DNA from: Hyperoplus lanceolatus | Taxonomy: Eukaryota; Chordata; Actinopteri; Uranoscopiformes; Ammodytidae | Reading direction: 5' to 3' | Assembly (NCBI GenBank): GCA_026929865.2 | Contig: CM049400.1 | Coordinates: forward strand, 20,726,501 to 20,790,500 | DNA: 64,000 nucleotides | In this document: piece after piece, positions 56,560 through 64,000 of the stretch | Position numbering within the stretch: position 1 is the first letter of the stretch | Layout of the letters: each line of letters starts with the position of its first letter | Notes under the pieces: model-generated | What the model was told of the DNA's origin: nothing | The model's input: only the letters and a program-made list of their open reading frames with translations | Database searches by the model: none | Made by a program: the position numbers and the translations under genes

Positions 56560-57100
56560 ACACAAAGATCATCGAAAGCATCATCAATTCTTAAATCACA
56601 GTCTGGTATGGGAAAACTGACAGTCACTCATTAAGGAGGTTACAGTTCATTGTCTCCAAGTACTGGAAGATCATCCCCTGACCCTCAATCAAAACCATTT
56701 ATCTGCTACGCCTTTTAAAACAGGCAAAAACATTGATATCAGGCAAACTACCCTTTTCAGTCTCTCCCTTCTGAGAGGCGTTTTAGGTCACTTGCCACAC
56801 AATGCATTCTTCCCCACAGCAATAAGATCAGTAGATAATTCCTTCCATTAACGAACAATATTAAGGCACTTTCTAGTCTTGATGTGGCCTACTTTGGTGG
56901 TTCTGCATGTGTTATGTCCATGGACTTTTTTGTTGTTTTTGTTCCGGGGGTGAGATATGGTATACTGGATGAACTTTATTTATGTGTTGTTATATATCTG
57001 TGAAATTATGTGATCTGAAGCAGGGTCCTACCACCATGTACCGAAAACAAATGTTTCAACTGTTTGCGGCAATTAAAGTTCTAGTCTATTCCATTCTATA
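56560..57100 (+). mobile_element. Degenerate Rex-like LINE 3' fragment
   Basis: Across frameshifts and stops the plus strand reads KIIESIIN, then LRRLQFIVSKYWKIIP, the typical C-terminal part of fish Rex-type LINEs. It ends with GGCAATTAAAGTTCTAGTC followed by a TCTATTCCATTCTA-type tail. It is old and non-functional. Confidence 0.5.
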
Positions 57101-60100
57101 ACTGTGACAGGCTGCGCTCCTTATAAATCCCTCCTGACCCTGTGGAACCCAGTGATTTTTATGACACAGTTCCAAGGTCCACCACAAAGCTAATGAGCAT
57201 TTATAAACTCCTGGTTGCAAAAGTTGAGTTTCTTTTGCCCATCTTTAATCCAAGCGGTTGAGATTATAAAGCGACACGGCGTGAGGTTAAACATGAAAAG
57301 CTTGTGGTAATTGAAGTGTCAGACGCAGTACGCCTGCACCATGCTCAGTTTACTTCCTGCTCTCTCTGTACAAAGGGAATTCCTTCTCCTCTTCCATTTA
57401 ATCCTGCTCAAGTTGGTTCAGTAATCCCCATGGGCTATATAAGAGTGGAGGGACAGCGCGATAGAGAGGGGGGTGGGGGGCAAAGAGCAGCTTGTGCCAC
57501 TTTCACGGTGGGGCTGGAGTGAAACTGAGGGTGAGCTAAATGATTGAAACAGATAAACCCAACAGCCAGCGTCTCTGATCTAAACATGACTTTGTGTCAG
57601 GAGGTCAATTGAGAGCAGAAATACAAAGAGGCTTGGCATAAAGCAGACACGATATTTCCAAGGTTACATTTAAACTGACTATAAAGTTTAACGAGAGCAG
57701 TACTGTCACAGAACCATTTAAAGAGCCCTCACACAAAAGACCGTGTCGTAACATCCTCTGCGTAGAAGTGTTAAGACTTTAAGATTGAGGAGACCCAGGG
57801 GAACAACGCAGCCCAGTGATCTGTTGATGTATGTCTGAATCCCTAACACTGACAGTTACAAAAAACATAAAGACAATTGCGAAAGAAAACAGTCCCTCTC
57901 ACATCACGCCAAACAACTGTGCGCCTGCTTCCTGGCAACGTTACGCACTTCCTTTTATCAACTGCATAGACAGCGCGCTGCTGTTTTTTCAGGTGTGAAA
58001 AGCATCACAGCTTCTTATATATTTGGTTTTACAGCCATTTGGTCAGTAAACAGTTACGAATCAATTAATTAGGGTTTATGAGAGGGTTTATCAGCTTTAT
58101 ATAGCTTAGTGATGCTTGACATATATTTATATATAGGCCTAAGTATATCTGACATCATGACATATGCTGTGGTCCTCAAATGACTGCCCTCTACATCTAC
58201 TACAATCAGACTACGCTCCTTATCTGTAAAGTTTTGCCTCTTCCCATTTAATTTTTTTTCTGTATTTTTTTTTTCAAGCTGTCAAATCGGATCCCAATCT
58301 CAAAGTCATCGGTCTTCAGGCCCTCTGGGGAACTGATAAAATTCTTATCTTACATTTCTCAAAAAAAAAAAATTCTGAGGCACCACTTCCTTCGCTACTG
58401 GCTACTGTATTTTTGGACAATACTACTAACTCTCTGATCTTACAGACTGCCTGATATGTGGCTGACACCCAAGATGTGAGCCTGCGGACAACAGCTCAAA
58501 CAAACTTCTTGACAAGAAATGGGCCAATTTAAACCGGAATAAAATCCCTTACTGAGCTGCAATGCAATTCACTCTTCAATCAACTCTAAAATCTAGATTA
58601 TTAGACACAACCAGAGTATGAAATCAGTTTTTGCAGACGTAGGTTATGTAAACACATCCCGCCGCTTGATAAGAAACAGGTAAAAGTAGTGCAAAAGTCG
58701 CCTCTAAGGGGCAGTCTATTTTAATTGAAGTACAGAGGATATTCAAGGCCACCAAATCTTCAGTGATCCATAAGTAAGAACTAACAGCATTAGACAGCAG
58801 CTATCACCCTGGGAAGTGAAGTCTTGGCCCACCTGAGTGGCTTTTAGTATCAACAGTCAGGAAGCCTTTACAATATCTGAAAAATAATGTAAAACTAGTG
58901 TTTAAATAATTTTAGATTATTAAGATAAATTAATGGGACCTCTCTCTCTACTTCCTTCCTTTCTAGATAGATTGGTTTCCCTATAAAATACCTATAACTA
59001 TCTATAATATCTTAAACATGTATAAAATCTGGAAACATGTAACATTTGGTTTTGTGGCTTGAAAAACGACCAAAACAATTATCAAAACGTTTCCTGATCA
59101 TTTCTCGGCTCTTAATGAATGAGTGGGGGGGGGGCAAAAAACTTTGCTGGCTTGTTGGTCAGCTGTACCCTCTACCTCTAGTAACCCTGTTGGCTCTACC
59201 CAGCCATGACCTGAATAACATGCCAAAGCTTAAAGTAGGCTCTCAACTCTCATTTGGATGCCGTTACTTCGGATCATCCTACTTTTAACTTCCGCTTACG
59301 TCAAACCATTTCAAATGTCATGCCTCCCCCTCTCTACAAGCGTCCTGCTAAAATCTGATATCAAAAACAGTGTCAGTTAACTTCAATTTTGAAGAGCAGG
59401 GAAGTGTTGAAACAGTTTCACCAATGCCATATGGTTGTCCTTAAAAAAAGTGCAGCTTAAGGGCACGTTTAAAACTATTAGCTTTCTGACCCTGAGGATG
59501 AGCAGCAGGGTTACTGCTGCAGCCGGCCAACACACCAGCTTCAGAGGCTCTCCTCCCCTCCAACACCATTTGACGTTAAGCCGAGCTGTAGCTCCATCCA
59601 AGCCCTGGGGAGATCACGCCTGGAAATGGGAGGTCCGGTCGGGCCTGGCTCAAGGCTTCGCTAACCTCGTAGATTTTTTTAACAGATACCTGATACGAGT
59701 CTAGACTGCAGAGAAAGAAGATTATTTTTTTTGTAGCGGGATAATCAGGTGACTTTCACTGAGCCCCAGTGTCCGTACAGTTTTACTGCACCTTCTGTTA
59801 TCTAACACAAAACACACACCTTTGTTTAGACAGGCGCCAGAATCTACACAGGGCTTGTTAGGCATAGAACTACCTCCACAAAAGTCCTTGCACATTTTTG
59901 CAAGATGTCAATCTAAGTTTTATTGGTGTGAATGTAAATTATAATATGATATTTTGTTAATATCTATCTGGCATATTTTACGAACCTTCAGGGATTTAGA
60001 AACTCCAATAGACAGACAATATGCTTTCCCTGTAATATGTTTTAGTACTACATAATACACAGGGAGTAAAGTAAATATATGTATATCAGAGCTGAAACAA

Positions 60101-63100
60101 TTAGTCGGTGAATCAATTAGTTGATTGATTCAGCAACTGTTCTGGGTATCAAAATCTTTCAAGCAAAAATGCTAAAAAACATTTTCCGTTTTCCTTTCAA
60201 ATGTGATGTGTTGCCTTTACTCCATGTTTATGTTATGACTTTGGGTTTAGACTGTTGGTTGGAAAAAACAAGAAATTTGAAGACGACACCTGTCTATGCG
60301 ATTACGCAAATAACTGTCACTTGTGGCCCTGCTATCTACATGACTTGATTATAGTGTTATATCATAGGTAAGAAAAAAACAACTGAAGATGTTGACTGAA
60401 GATCTGCTGTGCCCAAAAGATCCCTATTTTATAATTCAGATGATGCGACAACTGAGCTGCCACATCCCATGACTCTTCGGATGACTATACAGAGAAAAAT
60501 CACTTAAGTAAGATGGGGAAAAGGAAGATAAAAAAAATTTATCGAGTGAGATACACGGCAGAGCAAGGAACAGTGAAGTCCTGTCATGGAAATAAATGCT
60601 TTTTTAATCTAAAAGAAAAAAATCATCCGGCCCTCTTGCATTACAAAAAAACAGAGTGAATCCATCATATTGAACTTTGGGAGAAGGACAAACTCTAGAC
60701 ATTTGTGTTCATATCCTGTTTGGATTTCCTTACAGCTAAATGTTCAGAGGGCAGAGAAAAGGCAAAGTCAACAATCAGACGTGCGGGAAATTTATAACAA
60801 CAAAAAAAACATCTATTAAACAATTGTAAATTGACATTGTCCTGCCAAGTTTCAGGGTGTGTATTCTGGCTCACTGTCAGCCCAATATAATAGAACATAG
60901 CCATTGTTAATATTCTTAGTAACACATGCACTTTTCAGACTGTGTCAAGTCAAAATATCTTCTGAGAAAAAGGTCAGAACAGTTCATGTCACCTGCGCGC
61001 AGTGTACCTATAGGCCTTTTTCCCCCAGATCTTTGACTCAATAGCAAATACCGCACTCCTATCAATTCAGAGCTTGATCAAAAGTGATGATCACTTTAAC
61101 CATTTCTGCCAATGGGAGAAAAGGAAATGTCAGCATCACTGGGAATACAAAAAGTTGAGTATGACATTATTTGGTGCAGAAGCCTTTAGGCCAATAATTA
61201 CAAAGCACCCTGAAGAACACGATAAAACCAATTCTATAAAAAAACATGGAAAATTATTCTGGTTAAATTATCACATCAACTTTGTATTTGTATTGCCTCT
61301 TATATTAAAAATGTATTTGTTGTTGAATAAGCTACTGTAAACTCTACTCTTTTCCAGTCAAATACACGTTTGCCTGCTGTAAACATGTGCTTAATAGTGC
61401 TCCGTCCGTTTGCAATCAGGTGCTGTTTCTACCTTAGGTCAATAGCATTAGGGTCCTTTAACCTGACACGCAGCAACTTAATCTTTGAGTCCAATTAACC
61501 TTTCGTCATCACATTCCCAACTATTCCTGGACGCAGTGAAAGCCCTTATTAACCTAAATGGCATGATTAGTTTGCTCAAACTGGAGTCCATTTGTTTTTC
61601 TTTCTTTTCTACAGATTGAAATCCACATTCCTAACTATCGAAACGATCTTCACATTATGAATCATGATTATCAATGTTTCCATGACTCAACACTGCCGGC
61701 TCAACAACCATAACAGTAACACTGTTGTTGCAACTGTTGCAATAATAATGATGCCCTTTTCTGTGCCGTAAGGTTACATAAACGGCCTTTTATTTTCAAA
61801 CAGGGCACTGATGTGATGCTGGAAGCTCAGTGGGACTCGGCCAGATTGCCAGCGCTGTGAGCACCATGTCAGCAGAGGAGGGAGAGAGAGACGGTGGGTA
61901 GGAGTTAATGTAACAGAGCAAAGCCTTGTCATGGCGCCCCGCTACAGTGATCTGTTTGTTATCCTGCATCAGATGTTTTCTTGGAGCTGAGACTGGAGCT
62001 ACCCACAGGCTCCATTGTTGGGCAGTTGGGTGGTAGAATGAAGGCATGGAGGGGAAGAGTGCAAAAAGACCAGAGAGTACATACGTCTCTCTGCTGGAGA
62101 GCCACAGCTGCTCTATTGATGACAAGAAGCACGGAGAGGTTTTGGACTCTTCCACAGCAGCTGGTAACAGCTTCTTCAGCAGGTGGCTTGGCCTAATTAT
62201 CAGGATAGAGATGCCAACAGCCTGTCACCTCCCCTCTCTCTTTCTCCCTCCCTTCCTCCACTTTTACGGGAACAGGAGAGAAACAGGCGCACAAAGTACG
62301 GACGACTGTACAACATGGCCATGTTTGCCACCAATTAAAATTGAGCACTCATTGTGCTGCCTCCAGAGAGGGAAGTGAGAGGGAATCACTGGGGAAGGAC
62401 AGATGCAGGAGGTGTTTCGAGGGGGGAAAAAAATTGCACGGAGAAGTAAAGGGCCAAAGCACCAGATGATAGGGTTGAAAATTGAATAAAGATATTCAGA
62501 TGAATATTTGTTTTCTATATGCATCACAATATGTCAAGTATTGGCAAACACATTAAAATAATCAAAATTATGCAATGAGCCATGGTCTAATGTCTGAGGG
62601 CAGACATTATGCAGAAATTATTTTTTTTCCTTTTTTTATTGTCCAAGTTCACAACATGTAGCAACAACCACAAAAATGAATAGCGTAAGTGAGTAACGTA
62701 AGATACAATATGACAGGGTGTTGAAAAACATGTATCATCAACAGATCTAACCTTCTAACTTTTGCGCACCCTTATTTGAGCTTGATTAACACATCAGTGT
62801 TGTGGGAAATTAACTGACACTTTTAAGCTCTTTGGTCTTACCTGAGAGGACTGTTGGTCTTGTTGAACTTCCAAAAAGCAGTCCATCTGTGACTAAATGG
62901 TGGTGCTTCTTTTGCAGATGAACCACATTATTTAATTATCCCCGATGCCCACACAGCTATCAATACAAAACTGTGTTTTTAACAAAATATCTACCTAAAT
63001 AGCAGTTCGATTTGCAACTTGAGGTTTTCCGTATTGGTTATAAATCAAGCTGCATTGTGGCAGGAAAAACTTCAGCCATTATCGAATGGAAGGATTCATG

Positions 63101-64000
63101 GAGTGAAGCCATAGAGAAGTAGACCCACTTCTTGTTTACACTGTGAGCAAATAAAAGTGGACTGAATCAAACAATTAATTATAATTACTGCCCACCCTAT
63201 TAATCAGAGTCCATTTAATTAGGCACAGTAATCCCTCACTCTCCACCATCAGTGATATGCGGATTAAGTGCTGAACATGCTCCTGAGTAATCCTAGGAGC
63301 CCAGGGAGCAACCACTTACACACCACTCAATCAATGAGGCTTGGGATTGTGGTGAAGCGCAGCGTGAATCTCTTTTTCCTGAGGAAAGTCCTTGTCCAAG
63401 GTCAGGACTGGCAATACACTTACCTGATAGTTTTTCAGAATGAGGAGCAGTGAGGTGTACGTCAATTTGTAGACGGGACGACCCTGCGTCTACCTGCCTC
63501 TCTGTGATTTTTTTTATAACCTCCATGTTGTTTGAAGATCAAATTGACCGCTGCATCCTCCACAGCTGGAGCATATGTAGGGCTGAGCATCCAGAGAAAT
63601 AGTAAAAAAATAAAAATAAAAATAAATAACTAACAGCCAACCGTTTCTGTGGCAACGGCTTGCTGATGCTGCTGTGTTTATGATCCGTCTCCTCCCACCT
63701 CTTTTCCCCACGCTCCTCCCCCAGTGGACGACAAAAAAAAATCCCGTTTTTAATCAGCAGTGGCGGATCCTGACCCAGATTGCCTCCAGAATGGCTGCAT
63801 GGTGAGGTTTACTGAGGCCACGGGGATTCATGGTGGGAAAGGAAAAAGGGTCCATAAGCATGGTTTTGCCAAAAACAATAGGCAAAAATGCATAAGGATG
63901 CCACGTTGAACACCTTTCGGGCAGCCGAGCCTGGTCTCCACTGCTGCAGATGGTGACCTGGTAGAAAGAATTTAAAGACACCTGCTCGCTGCAATGGCAA
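57101..64000. other. Repeat-poor intronic stretch of slco3a1
   Basis: No exon, RNA gene or clear transposon end is recognised in nearly 7 kb. Open frames on both strands lack similarity to proteins I know. It should belong to the large upstream slco3a1 intron. Compared with 36-56 kb it is poor in mobile elements, which may indicate constrained non-coding DNA or simply chance. Confidence 0.5.

Noticed and set aside
49249-64000. slco3a1 exons 1 and 2
   Set aside because: No acceptor-flanked sequence resembling the GVSYIDDHV or the Lys-rich N-terminal segments of SLCO3A1 was found; they are probably beyond the window.
1-64000. An undescribed multi-gene system
   Set aside because: All supported genes belong to known vertebrate families and the remaining structure is explained by transposons and simple repeats.

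Overview
The window is vertebrate, almost certainly teleost fish, genomic DNA. It has short spliced exons with GT-AG or GC-AG introns, long CA/GT, GA, TA and GAGT microsatellites, and many fish-style DNA transposons (Tc1, pogo, hAT, Harbinger, TTAA-flanked MITEs) plus fragments of L2-like and Rex-like LINEs. I cannot name the species. No prokaryotic operon, CRISPR array or virus is visible.

Three protein genes can be rebuilt exon by exon, with every exon phase agreeing. (1) fam174b, plus strand, 11643-13496, 3 coding exons, 136 aa: a small single-pass membrane protein. (2) st8sia2, minus strand, 27771-18914, 6 coding exons, 379 aa: the Golgi polysialyltransferase STX. (3) slco3a1, minus strand, 49248-36226, the last 8 coding exons (493 residues): an organic anion transporter of the OATP-D type, with its first exons beyond the right edge. 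The order fam174b - st8sia2 - slco3a1 and the relative strands match human 15q26.1 read in reverse. In human, CHD2 lies head to head with FAM174B, so the CpG-rich block at about 5560-6070, with a minus-strand splice donor at 5740, is a candidate chd2 promoter and first exon. The left 5.7 kb would then be its first intron.

Layout: 1-5.7 kb is repeats with no gene. 5.6-6.1 kb is the CpG-rich putative promoter. 6.1-11.6 kb is intergenic with a pogo-like element holding a LINE fragment. 11.6-13.5 kb is fam174b. 13.5-18.9 kb holds the convergent 3' ends of fam174b and st8sia2. 18.9-27.8 kb is st8sia2. 27.8-36.2 kb is intergenic with an unusual palindromic Tc1-like element. 36.2-49.2 kb is slco3a1 exons 10 to 3, with transposons in nearly every intron. 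49.2-64 kb is the upstream slco3a1 intron, with LINE and MITE fragments and no recognisable exon.

The three genes do not form a pathway as an operon would. fam174b and st8sia2 both encode secretory-pathway membrane proteins and slco3a1 a plasma-membrane transporter; their shared neighbourhood is conserved synteny. I found no clear sign of an undescribed biological system. The most unusual structures are a Tc1-like element with arms of about 615 bp that mirror its own transposase start, a nested transposon stack in slco3a1 intron 4, two GC-AG introns, an in-frame 57-nt st8sia2 exon with a CA repeat just after its donor, and a MITE with perfect 63-bp arms just after the fam174b stop.
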